This document shows positions 5,178 through 13,220 of a DNA stretch of 16,707 bases, piece after piece. The translations under genes and the position numbers were made by a program. The number at the start of each line of letters is the position of its first letter. The first letter of the stretch is position 1. Source of the DNA: Alistipes sp. GTDB taxonomy: Bacteria; Bacteroidota; Bacteroidia; Bacteroidales; Rikenellaceae. Below the pieces are notes generated by a model, which was not told the origin of the DNA, made no database searches, and was given only the letters and a program-made list of their open reading frames with translations. Location: assembly GCA_017559615.1 (NCBI GenBank), contig JAFYRB010000096.1, positions 1 to 16,707 on the forward strand, given 5' to 3'.

Positions 5178-6359
5178 ATGAAAAATATTAACATAGGCCT
5201 TTTTGGATTTGGTAATGTAGGTCGTGGCCTTTATGACGTGTTGCAGCGTATCGACTCGAAGAGTGTGCATATCAAACGTATCTGCGTTCGTGACTTGGAG
5301 AAGGAGCGTGGCGTGAAGGCGGAGTTTACAAACCGCGCTGACGATATCTTCGCAGATAAGGATATCAACCTTATTGTTGAGGTTATCGACGATGCCGAGG
5401 CTGCTTATGATATTGTTAAGCGTGCGTTGAAGGCTCGCATCCCCGTAGTTTCGGGAAATAAGAAGATGCTCGGCCACCATATCTTGGAGCTTATTGACCT
5501 TCAGGAGCAGTACAATACTCCGCTGTTGTACGATGCATCGGCGTGTGGCTCTATCCCTGTTATCCGTAACCTCGAGGAGTACTACGATAACGACCTTCTC
5601 ACGTCGGTTAAGGGTATCCTCAATGGCTCGTCAAACTTCATCCTCTCGAAGATTTTCAACGAGCATATGAGCTACGAGGCTGCGTTGAAACTTGCTCAGG
5701 ATTTGGGCTTCGCGGAGAGCAACCCTACGCTCGATATTGATGGTTGGGATTCGTTGTATAAGCTTATCATCATCACTGTTCACGCCTTTGGTGTTTACGT
5801 TGCACCAGAGAATATCCTCACCTATGGTATCTCTACGATGAACGATGCCGATATCCGCTTCGCGCAGGAGAAGGACCGCCGTATAAAGCTCGTTGCTCAC
5901 GTTGAGAAGATTGACAACCGCCTTATTATGTGCGTGTTGCCACAGCTTATCTCGCGCAATAAGTATATATATAGCGTTGAGGATGAGTTCAATGGCGTGG
6001 TTATCAAGGGCTTGTTCTACGACAAGCAGTTTATGTTCGGCCGTGGTGCTGGTGGCCATCCTACTGGCTCTGCAGTGTTGAGCGATATCACGGCGTGTGG
6101 CTATAACTACCGCTATGAGTATAAGAAGCGTAACGATTCGGTGTTGCCACAGTACACTACCGACCACACCTTCCGCGTCTACTTCCGTTATAAGAGTGCC
6201 GAGCAGCGTAACTTGCTTAATTTCACGAAGATTCGCGAGCAGTATACATCCGATACCTATAACTATATCGTAGGTGATGTTACGGTTTCGAACCTCAAGG
6301 CACATCAGGAGGAGCTTCGCGTTGCAGATTGCTTCGTAGCGGCTTATCCATTGGACTAA
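5178..6359 (+). CDS. hom: homoserine dehydrogenase (monofunctional)
   Basis: 393 residues; reduces aspartate semialdehyde to homoserine with NAD(P)H, feeding MetX. The N-terminal Rossmann fold has GLFGFGNVGRG (7-17). The catalytic domain shows NGSSNFIL (149-156, usually NGT.NYIL), NPTLDIDGWDSLYK (182-195) with the substrate-site acids and Lys, and GRGAGGHPTGSAVLSD (288-303). No aspartokinase domain is fused. About 90 residues follow the catalytic domain and may be a small divergent regulatory module; no ACT motif is clear. Some canonical spots differ (EVIDD for E-[LI]-[IM]-G-G, SGNKKM for TANKAL), perhaps a Bacteroidetes variant. The start lies 2 nt after the metX stop. It is last in the met operon, before a strong terminator. 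It might also supply homoserine for threonine. Confidence 0.93.
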   Translation: MKNINIGLFGFGNVGRGLYDVLQRIDSKSVHIKRICVRDLEKERGVKAEFTNRADDIFADKDINLIVEVIDDAEAAYDIVKRALKARIPVVSGNKKMLGHHILELIDLQEQYNTPLLYDASACGSIPVIRNLEEYYDNDLLTSVKGILNGSSNFILSKIFNEHMSYEAALKLAQDLGFAESNPTLDIDGWDSLYKLIIITVHAFGVYVAPENILTYGISTMNDADIRFAQEKDRRIKLVAHVEKIDNRLIMCVLPQLISRNKYIYSVEDEFNGVVIKGLFYDKQFMFGRGAGGHPTGSAVLSDITACGYNYRYEYKKRNDSVLPQYTTDHTFRVYFRYKSAEQRNLLNFTKIREQYTSDTYNYIVGDVTVSNLKAHQEELRVADCFVAAYPLD

Positions 6360-6377
6360 CCTGCTGTTGCAACCAAG

Positions 6378-6413
6378 AAAAAGGCTACTTGAAGATTCCA
6401 AGTAGCCTTTTTT
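6378..6413. terminator. bidirectional intrinsic terminator between hom and rnhB
   Basis: A 9-bp core stem GGCTACTTG / CAAGTAGCC (6383-6391, 6399-6407) with a 7-nt loop, extended by A:T pairs because an A-run precedes it and TTTTTT follows. T-rich tails exist on both strands. It separates the convergent hom and rnhB genes. Confidence 0.9.
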
Positions 6414-6416
6414 ATT

Positions 6417-7013
6417 TTAGAATAGCTCCAGCTGCTCGGGGCTGCTGTTGAACGATAGACGGTGGTAGGGTGTGAGGCCATACTCACGTATGGCAAGACG
6501 ATGCTCACGTGTTGGGTATCCCTTGTTCTTCGCCCAGCCATACATCGGGAACTCCTCGGCAAGACGCATCATATACTCATCGCGGTGAGTCTTGGCAAGC
6601 ACCGATGCCGCAGCGATATTAGCATACTTACCATCGCCCTTAACTATTGTGCGCCAAGGTATTGTGAGGTCGGTGTGGAAGCGATTTCCATCTATGACGG
6701 CAAACTCTGGCGTGGTCGAAAGGCTCTTCAGCGAGATATTCATACCCTCGATTGAGGCGTTGAGGATATTTATTTGGTCGATACGTTCGGGGCTTACCTC
6801 GGCAACGTGCCACGCCACAGCCTCTCGCTCGATAATCTTGCGTAGCTCCTCGCGGCGACGCTCGGTCATCTGCTTCGAGTCGTTAAGATAGGGGTGGTGA
6901 AAGTCGGCGGGGAGTATTACCGCAGCGGCAAATACCGAGCCTGCAAGACATCCACGTCCCGCCTCGTCGCATCCTGCCTCTATAAGTTCGTGTTGAAAGC
7001 AATTCTCAAGCAT
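6417..7013 (-). CDS. rnhB: ribonuclease HII
   Basis: 198 residues from the chosen ATG, normal for the family. It cleaves the RNA strand of RNA-DNA hybrids and removes misincorporated ribonucleotides. Visible motifs are CDEAGRGCLAGSV (D16, E17), LNDSKQM (43-49), AVIDGN (D108) and KGDGKYANIAAASVLAKTHRD (D145); D16, E17, D108 and D145 would make the metal-binding set. A GTG at 7052 in the same frame would overlap the upstream gene by 28 nt and add 13 residues without family character, so the ATG 11 nt after that gene's stop is preferred. It is downstream of the 5'-nucleotidase-like gene and probably co-transcribed with it; no functional link between the two is evident. Confidence 0.95.
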   Translation of the reverse strand: MLENCFQHELIEAGCDEAGRGCLAGSVFAAAVILPADFHHPYLNDSKQMTERRREELRKIIEREAVAWHVAEVSPERIDQINILNASIEGMNISLKSLSTTPEFAVIDGNRFHTDLTIPWRTIVKGDGKYANIAAASVLAKTHRDEYMMRLAEEFPMYGWAKNKGYPTREHRLAIREYGLTPYHRLSFNSSPEQLELF

Positions 7014-7024
7014 ACTCTTTAGTT

Positions 7025-8491
7025 TTAGTGTTTTACCTCCTGCTGACGGCACTCGTTATTTGGCGTATAACCCGTAGCGTTGAAGGTGCGGATATGACGT
7101 AGCATAGCCTCGCGGACGGTGATGTTCGTAGGGCGAAGCTGACGTGCTACGATGGTGCTATCTATGTAGTTTTCAGCAATGTAGTTGCACAAAGCAACAC
7201 GATGCTCACCCTCCTCGATGTCGAACTCTATGGCTACGGCATCGGGCTTTGTTTGTGGCTCCTCGCCAAGGATTATGCGGTACGAAGCATCGCTACGGAA
7301 GTAGGGGTAGTGCGACTCCTTATCGGGGCTTTCTGGGCTACCGCTATTGTACTTGCGAAGTATGAAGTCGCGCATCTGCGCAGTGGTAAGGGTGCCGATG
7401 TAAATTGTTGAGTTGAAGGGGTCGTTGTTGAGAATCTCGGCACGAATAATATCTCCCTCCGCGAAGCCATCAAGACGGATGCCGCCATAGTGGTAGAAGG
7501 TCACCTCGGGCGTGAAGCCACCCTCGTAGGGGTATGTTGCAAGAGACTCAATTGTGAAGTTCGCAACACCCTCTTTCGTGGCAGCCTCCGTAGCATAACC
7601 CTCTATGGTATTTAGCTCTGGGTCGCTCGCCTTAAGGGCCTCGATATGTGAGCTAAAGGTGCTATCAGCCGCCACCTCGCTCATATTTATCTGCGAGTAT
7701 TCAACGCCTAAAATCTCTCCATCAGCAACACTGATATCTGCTACGGTTACATATCGTAAGTTCTTGTTGTTCTGCGATATATACGTATTATTAATGCTCT
7801 TTCCAACAAGGTCGTGGCTATGGCCTCCCGCTATCCAATCATACGACTCCTCGCGCTCGGCAAGGCGCATATCATTCTGAAGTCCCATATGCGAGAGAAG
7901 CACCACAAAATCACACTCCTTCCCAATCTCTTTAAGCGCCTCGTAGGCAGTCTCAATATCCGATGTAAAGGCGTAATCTACGTATGCACTTTTACCTCCC
8001 AGAGGGTAGCCATAGTTGTCGGTATCGACCACACCCACAAAGCCAATCTCCACACCATTTACTTCACGTATTGTGTAGCGCAGAGGCTCGAGGGCGTTGT
8101 TCTTTGCCGTAACGTTTGCGCACACCACATCAAACTCTGCGGCCTTGAGCATCTCGTTTAGCACCTCGGAGCCTTTGTCAAACTCGTGGTTGCCCAGCGT
8201 CGCAACGTCGTAGCCAAGTGCGTTCATAAGCTCGATAAGAGGTACTCCAGGGTGTGCCGAGTCGTCGACATAAGCATTACCCGATACTCTGTCACCAGAG
8301 TCGATAAGTAGCACCTCGCCACGCTGCTCATACTCCGCAACAAGTTGAGCAAGTTGTGGTATGGCATCTATCGTGGCGTGAATATCGTTTGTCGAGAGGA
8401 TGTAGATATGGCTCTTCTCTGCACTCTTGGGCATACAAGATATGAGCGTCAGGAGAAGGAGTATTGTAGAAAAAAATAGATGTTTTCGCAT
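7025..8491 (-). CDS. 5'-nucleotidase/2',3'-cyclic phosphodiesterase-family lipoprotein
   Basis: A 488-residue two-domain metallophosphoesterase of the UshA type. The signal peptide has lipobox L16-I-S-C19, so it should be attached to a membrane on the periplasmic side. The N-terminal calcineurin-like domain shows STNDIHA (D36, H38), DSGDRVSG (D67), GNHEFD (N101, H102), LLSHMG and AGGHSHD, the full set of di-metal ligands. The C-terminal 5'-nucleotidase domain is marked by YHYGGIRLDGF (usually N-x-GGIR), FNSTIYIGTLTTAQM and the YPYFRSDASYRI region, which resembles the substrate-stacking segment. It likely releases phosphate from nucleotides or related phosphoesters for salvage; the exact substrate is not readable. 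It is first gene of an operon with rnhB. The promoter region is shared with the divergent nucleoside kinase, which fits a nucleotide-salvage theme but is only suggestive. Confidence 0.9.
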   Translation of the reverse strand: MRKHLFFSTILLLLTLISCMPKSAEKSHIYILSTNDIHATIDAIPQLAQLVAEYEQRGEVLLIDSGDRVSGNAYVDDSAHPGVPLIELMNALGYDVATLGNHEFDKGSEVLNEMLKAAEFDVVCANVTAKNNALEPLRYTIREVNGVEIGFVGVVDTDNYGYPLGGKSAYVDYAFTSDIETAYEALKEIGKECDFVVLLSHMGLQNDMRLAEREESYDWIAGGHSHDLVGKSINNTYISQNNKNLRYVTVADISVADGEILGVEYSQINMSEVAADSTFSSHIEALKASDPELNTIEGYATEAATKEGVANFTIESLATYPYEGGFTPEVTFYHYGGIRLDGFAEGDIIRAEILNNDPFNSTIYIGTLTTAQMRDFILRKYNSGSPESPDKESHYPYFRSDASYRIILGEEPQTKPDAVAIEFDIEEGEHRVALCNYIAENYIDSTIVARQLRPTNITVREAMLRHIRTFNATGYTPNNECRQQEVKH

Positions 8492-8512
8492 AAGTTGTTA
8501 TATTTATCGTTA

Positions 8513-8520
8513 CAAATTTA
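8513..8520 (-). promoter_or_regulatory. -7 promoter box for the 5'-nucleotidase-like/rnhB operon
   Basis: TAAATTTG on the minus strand, 21 nt before the ATG, fits TAnnTTTG. No good -33 TTTG is present at the expected distance, so the assignment is moderate. Confidence 0.5.
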
Positions 8521-8531
8521 CAAAAAATTAC

Positions 8532-8539
8532 TATCTTTA
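8532..8539 (+). promoter_or_regulatory. possible -7 promoter box for the nucleoside kinase gene
   Basis: TATCTTTA, 29 nt before the ATG, differs from TAnnTTTG only in the last base. The -33 region is poor. It would be divergent from, and overlap the control region of, the minus-strand promoter at 8513-8520. Confidence 0.38.
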
Positions 8540-8568
8540 CACATCATTTATTAAAAATGTAGAGTGAT

Positions 8569-10239
8569 ATGGCACATACGGTGGAACTTCGACTTATCAA
8601 TAACTCATCAACAATAGAGGTTGAGATGGGTACATCGCTTATGGAGGTGGTGCAAAGCATCGCCCTTGAGCAGCCATATCCCATCCTTGCTGCGCGAGTT
8701 AACAATCGCTACAAAGGCTTGGGTTATAGAATCTTTAAGCCTGTTACCGTTGAGTTCTTCGATATGCGCGACTTCGAGGGCTACCGCATCTATCAGCGCA
8801 CACTGTCGTTTGTAATGCAGAAGGCGTCGCTCGAGCTATTCCCCGAGCGCAAGCTCCGCATCCGTCACTCGTTGGGTAATGGCTTCTATGCTGAGTTTGA
8901 GGGTTGTGAACCTATCAGCCACGAAGATGCTACGTTGTTGAAACTCCGTATGGAGGCAATTGTGGCGCAGAATATCCCTATCACACGCCGTAAGCGTCTT
9001 GCGGAGGAGGTGGTTGAGGAGTACCAGAAGTATGGCTTTGATGACCGTATTGATATCCTCGAAACCCGCCCAACGCTCTACCGCACGGTGAACTATTTGG
9101 GTGATATGCCTGGATACTTCTATGGAGTCTTGGCGCCATCATCGGGCTATGTGCCACGTTTTGATGTCGTGCCTTACTGCAATGGCCTATATGTTGCACT
9201 TCCTGCGCGTACCAACCCCGAGCAACTCACAACGGCGATAAACCACGATAAGATGTTCGATATCTTCCACGAGTATCAGCGCTGGATAGATATTATGGGA
9301 GTGCCAACCGTCGGTGACCTTAACCGCAGAGTTATGGAGGGTGATGCGTCGGAGCTTATCAAGATTGCCGAGGCGTTCCACGAGAATAAGATTGCCTCTA
9401 TCGCTCGCGCTATTGCCCAGGCTAACCAGGAGCGTGGTGTGCGTATGGCGCTTATCTCTGGCCCTTCGTCAAGTGGTAAGACAACCTTCTCGAAGCGTCT
9501 TGGTGTGCAACTTCGTGTGTTGGGCCTCGATCCTGTGTTGATTGCCCTCGATGACTACTTCGTAGACCGCGATAAGACTCCTCTTGGTGAGGATGGCAAA
9601 CCCGACTTCGAGGCTTTGGAGGCTATCGACCTTGTGACGTTGAATGACCACTTGCGCCGTCTTACGGCGGGTGAGAGTGTGGAGATTCCGCGCTATGACT
9701 TTATTTCGGGTAAGCGTCAGTGGCACGAGAAGCCACTAAAACTTACCGACCGCTCGATACTTATTATGGAGGGTATTCACGCCCTAAACCCTAACCTTAC
9801 ACCTGGCGTGGCGGATGGTCAGAAGTTCAAGATTTACATCTCGTGCTTCACATCCGTAGCGATGGACAACTTCTCGCGAATCCCTACGACGGACAACCGT
9901 ATGTTGCGCCGCACGATTCGTGACAATGCAACGCGTGGAAACGATGCGCTTAAGACGCTTACGATGTGGCCTGCGGTGCGTCGTGGCGAGGAGAAGCATA
10001 TCTTCCCATATCAGGAGAATGCCAACGTGATGTTCAACTCGTCGCTCTTCTACGAGCTCTCGGTGTTAAGGGCTATTGCCGAGCCTGTGCTTCGTGAGGT
10101 GCCAGATACGGTGCCAGAGTATGCCGAGGCACGCCGCATCCTAAAACTTTTGGATAACTTTGTGCCTATTGCGCCCGAGGAGATTCCACCAACGTCGCTG
10201 CTAAGAGAGTTTATCGGAGGCAGCTCGTTTAAGTACTAA
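8569..10239 (+). CDS. TGS/ThrRS-like domain-uridine kinase fusion (putative nucleoside kinase)
   Basis: 556 residues. Residues 1-65 resemble a TGS domain. About 75-215 resembles the second (editing) domain of threonyl-tRNA synthetase: LGNGFYAEFEGCEPISHED matches the G..GFYYDF...T.ED pattern, and VPYCNGLYVALP sits where the C-x3-H motif is expected. Residues 290-500 are a uridine-kinase/phosphoribulokinase P-loop domain: Walker A GPSSSGKT (298-305), LDDYF (327-331), YDFISGKR (376-383) and LIMEGIHALN (398-407). The family is widespread in Bacteroidetes and annotated as nucleoside (uridine) kinase; what the front half does is not known to me. The editing-site histidines are lost (see findings). 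ATG 8569 fits the beginning of the TGS domain. gcvP follows after 67 nt with no terminator, so read-through is possible. Confidence 0.9.
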   Translation: MAHTVELRLINNSSTIEVEMGTSLMEVVQSIALEQPYPILAARVNNRYKGLGYRIFKPVTVEFFDMRDFEGYRIYQRTLSFVMQKASLELFPERKLRIRHSLGNGFYAEFEGCEPISHEDATLLKLRMEAIVAQNIPITRRKRLAEEVVEEYQKYGFDDRIDILETRPTLYRTVNYLGDMPGYFYGVLAPSSGYVPRFDVVPYCNGLYVALPARTNPEQLTTAINHDKMFDIFHEYQRWIDIMGVPTVGDLNRRVMEGDASELIKIAEAFHENKIASIARAIAQANQERGVRMALISGPSSSGKTTFSKRLGVQLRVLGLDPVLIALDDYFVDRDKTPLGEDGKPDFEALEAIDLVTLNDHLRRLTAGESVEIPRYDFISGKRQWHEKPLKLTDRSILIMEGIHALNPNLTPGVADGQKFKIYISCFTSVAMDNFSRIPTTDNRMLRRTIRDNATRGNDALKTLTMWPAVRRGEEKHIFPYQENANVMFNSSLFYELSVLRAIAEPVLREVPDTVPEYAEARRILKLLDNFVPIAPEEIPPTSLLREFIGGSSFKY

Positions 10240-10306
10240 AACTGCAAATAAAGAGTTATAACCATAACGAAACTAAAACTATAAACTAAATAAACCTTTT
10301 AATCAA

Positions 10307-13147
10307 ATGAAAATCTTTGACAGCTTTGTAGACCGTCACACAGGTCTAAACTCGAAGGAGGATTTGCAGCAGATGCTCGCTACAATTGGCGTTGAGTCTG
10401 TTGAGGAGCTTTTGCAGCAGGTTATCCCACAGAATATTCGCCTTAAGAAGGACCTTGACCTTCCAGAGGCTATGAGCGAGTATGAGTATGCCGCTCACAT
10501 CTCGGCTCTTGCAGCGAAGAATCGCACCTTCCGTTCATTCATCGGTATGGGTTACTATCCTAACGTAGTGCCTGCGGTTGTTTCACGTAACGTTTTCGAG
10601 AACCCAGCGTGGTACACATCATACACTCCATATCAGGCCGAGATTTCGCAGGGCCGTTTGGAGGCGCTTCTTAACTACCAGACAGCAATCCTCTCGCTCA
10701 CAGGTATGGAGGTTGCTAACTGCTCGCTCTTGGACGAGGCTACTGCAACTGCCGAGGCTATGCTTATGATGTTTGCATTGCGCTCACGTGAGGCTGTGAA
10801 GCAGGGCCGTAACCAGCTCTTCGTAGATGAGAATATCTTCCCACAGACCTTCGACGTACTTATCACACGTTCGGAGCCATTTGGTATCGAGATTATCCGC
10901 GACGACTTCTCAACTTATGAGTTCTCGGGTAAGGAGTTTGGTGCTATCCTTCAGTTCCCAGCTGCTAATGGTGAGGTTCGCGACTACGCAGCCTTCGCAG
11001 CAAAGGCAAAGGAGGCTGGCGTATTGGTAACTGCCGTAGCAGACCTTCTCTCGTTGGCACTCTTCAAGTCACCAGCAGAGTGGGGCGCAGATATCGCAGT
11101 AGGTACTACACAGCGTCTTGGTTGCCCTATGGGCTTCGGTGGACCTTCAGCTGGTTATATGGCTACACGCGATGCTTACAAGCGTAATATGCCAGGCCGT
11201 ATCATCGGTGTATCGGTAGACCGATTGGGTAATAAGGCACTTCGTATGTCGCTTCAGATGCGTGAGCAGCATATCAAGCGTGAGCGTGCTACATCGAACA
11301 TCTGTACTGCACAGGCGTTGATGGCCTCGATGGTAGGTTTCTACTGTATTTATAACGGTAAGGAGGGACTCCAGCGTGTAGCAATGGTGGCACATAGCGC
11401 TGCTGTAACCGTTAAGGAGGCTTTGGAGGCTATGGGCTATAAGGTGCGTACACAGGCTCTCTTCGATACTCTTGAGGTTGAGGCCGAGGCATCTGTAATT
11501 CAGGATATCGCTCTTGCACGCGAGATTAATATGTACTACCCAACTGATGACACAGTACGTATGTCATTCGACGAGGTGACTACCGACGAGGAGCTTCAGG
11601 CTATCGTTGAGATTTTTGCCGAGGCACGTGGCAAGAAGGCAAAGGCTGTTAAGCGTGTTGAGGCTGCGGTTATCGCTGCGGAGGTAGAGCGTAAGAGCGA
11701 CTTCTTTACCGAGGATATTTTCAACGCTTACCGCACCGAGACCGAGATGATGCGTTATATCAAGCGCCTTGAGTTGCGCGATATCTCGCTTATGAACTCT
11801 ATGATTTCACTCGGCTCTTGCACAATGAAGCTTAACGCTGCACAGCTTATGCAGCCACTATCGTTGGCAGGCTTCCAGAACGTTCACCCTCTTGCTCCAG
11901 AGGATCAGACCGAGGGTTACCGCGAGCTTATCTCGAACCTCGAGAGCTACCTCGCAACTATCACAGGCTTTGCAGGTTGTACACTTCAGCCTAACTCAGG
12001 TGCTGCGGGTGAGTATGCAGGTTTGCTCATCATTCGTGCTTATCACCAGAGCCGTGGTCAGGGCTATCGTAATATCATCCTTATCCCATCTTCTGCACAC
12101 GGTACTAACCCAGCATCGGCAGCTATGGCGGGTATGAAGATTGTTACTGTGGCGTGTGACCAGAATGGTAATATCGACGTTGAGGACCTTAAGAAGAAGG
12201 CCGAGGAGCACGCATCGGAGTTGTGCGGTTTGATGGTTACTTATCCATCTACCCACGGTGTCTTCGAGAGCCGTATTCGTGATATCGTAGATGCTATCCA
12301 CGATGCTGGTGGTCAGGTATATATGGACGGTGCGAATATGAACGCACAGGTGGGCTTGACTAACCCTGGATATATCGGTGCGGATGTTTGTCATCTTAAC
12401 CTCCACAAGACCTTCGCAATGCCTCACGGCGGTGGTGGCCCTGGTGTAGGTCCTGTATGTGTTGCTGAGCACCTCATTAAGTTCCTCCCAACTCACTCGT
12501 TGATGGAGACTGGTGGCGAGGAGGGTATCACAGCCGTTGCATCATCACCTTGGGGTTCGGCGATGTTGTTGCCTATTACTTATGGCTACATCCGTATGCT
12601 CGGCTTCGAGGGCTTGCGTCGCTCAACAGAGATGGCTATCGTAAATGCTAACTATATGTCTTCGGCGTTGAAGGATGAGTATAAGACCTTCTACTCTGGT
12701 GAGACCGGCCGTGTAGGTCACGAGATGATTCTCGACCTCACTCGCTTCAAGCACGACTACAATATCGACTGTGGTGATATCGCTCACCGTCTTATGGACT
12801 ATGGCTACCACGCTCCTACACTTTCGTTCCCTGTTCACGAGACCTTGATGGTTGAGCCTACAGAGTCGGAGTCAAAGGCTGAGATGGACCGCTTCATCGA
12901 GTCACTTATCCAGATTAAGCGTGAGTGTGAGGCTGCTGCGGCATCGGGTAATGCTGATAACGTAGTTGTAAATGCTCCTCACACAGCATTGGAGCTTGCT
13001 GGCGAGTGGTCACACCCATACTCACGTCAGGAGGCTGCCTTCCCACTTGCTTGGGTTGCTGTGGGTAAGTTCTTCCCATACGTTACAAAGATTGACAATG
13101 GCTACGGCGACCGTAACCTTGTGTGTCGTTGTATGGATTGGAAGTAA
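10307..13147 (+). CDS. gcvP: glycine dehydrogenase (decarboxylating), glycine cleavage P protein
   Basis: A 946-residue single-chain (fused alpha/beta) P protein, full length. It decarboxylates glycine with PLP and passes the aminomethyl group to the lipoyl H protein. Features include the N-terminal FRSFIGMGYYPNVVP and NPAWYTSYTPYQAEISQGRLE stretches, GCPMGFGGPSAGY, ICTAQALMA, the mid-protein SLGSCTMKLNA, and the PLP-binding Lys K701 in NLHKTFAMPHGGGGPG. It is unlinked here to gcvT or gcvH, which is common in Bacteroidetes. No TAnnTTTG box is evident in the 67-nt gap before it, which is A-rich, so either a non-consensus promoter or read-through from the kinase gene drives it. It ends before a strong terminator. 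Confidence 0.97.
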   Translation: MKIFDSFVDRHTGLNSKEDLQQMLATIGVESVEELLQQVIPQNIRLKKDLDLPEAMSEYEYAAHISALAAKNRTFRSFIGMGYYPNVVPAVVSRNVFENPAWYTSYTPYQAEISQGRLEALLNYQTAILSLTGMEVANCSLLDEATATAEAMLMMFALRSREAVKQGRNQLFVDENIFPQTFDVLITRSEPFGIEIIRDDFSTYEFSGKEFGAILQFPAANGEVRDYAAFAAKAKEAGVLVTAVADLLSLALFKSPAEWGADIAVGTTQRLGCPMGFGGPSAGYMATRDAYKRNMPGRIIGVSVDRLGNKALRMSLQMREQHIKRERATSNICTAQALMASMVGFYCIYNGKEGLQRVAMVAHSAAVTVKEALEAMGYKVRTQALFDTLEVEAEASVIQDIALAREINMYYPTDDTVRMSFDEVTTDEELQAIVEIFAEARGKKAKAVKRVEAAVIAAEVERKSDFFTEDIFNAYRTETEMMRYIKRLELRDISLMNSMISLGSCTMKLNAAQLMQPLSLAGFQNVHPLAPEDQTEGYRELISNLESYLATITGFAGCTLQPNSGAAGEYAGLLIIRAYHQSRGQGYRNIILIPSSAHGTNPASAAMAGMKIVTVACDQNGNIDVEDLKKKAEEHASELCGLMVTYPSTHGVFESRIRDIVDAIHDAGGQVYMDGANMNAQVGLTNPGYIGADVCHLNLHKTFAMPHGGGGPGVGPVCVAEHLIKFLPTHSLMETGGEEGITAVASSPWGSAMLLPITYGYIRMLGFEGLRRSTEMAIVNANYMSSALKDEYKTFYSGETGRVGHEMILDLTRFKHDYNIDCGDIAHRLMDYGYHAPTLSFPVHETLMVEPTESESKAEMDRFIESLIQIKRECEAAAASGNADNVVVNAPHTALELAGEWSHPYSRQEAAFPLAWVAVGKFFPYVTKIDNGYGDRNLVCRCMDWK

Positions 13148-13170
13148 TCGCTCGATAGAGTTGCAAAAAG

Positions 13171-13198
13171 AGAACGCTACCCAAACGGGTAGCGTTCT
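13171..13198. terminator. bidirectional intrinsic terminator between gcvP and acyl-CoA synthetase
   Basis: A perfect 12-bp stem AGAACGCTACCC / GGGTAGCGTTCT with an AAAC loop. It is preceded by AAAAAG and followed by TTATTATATATA, so it works for both convergent genes. Confidence 0.92.
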
Positions 13199-13220
13199 TT
13201 ATTATATATATATGTGTGCG

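Noticed and set aside
2862..6401. Long antisense frames opposite metY, metX and hom (about 240-256 codons each)
   Set aside because: They lie exactly over well-supported genes, their residue composition is unlike real proteins, and they show no recognisable motifs. They are by-products of the codon use of the sense genes.
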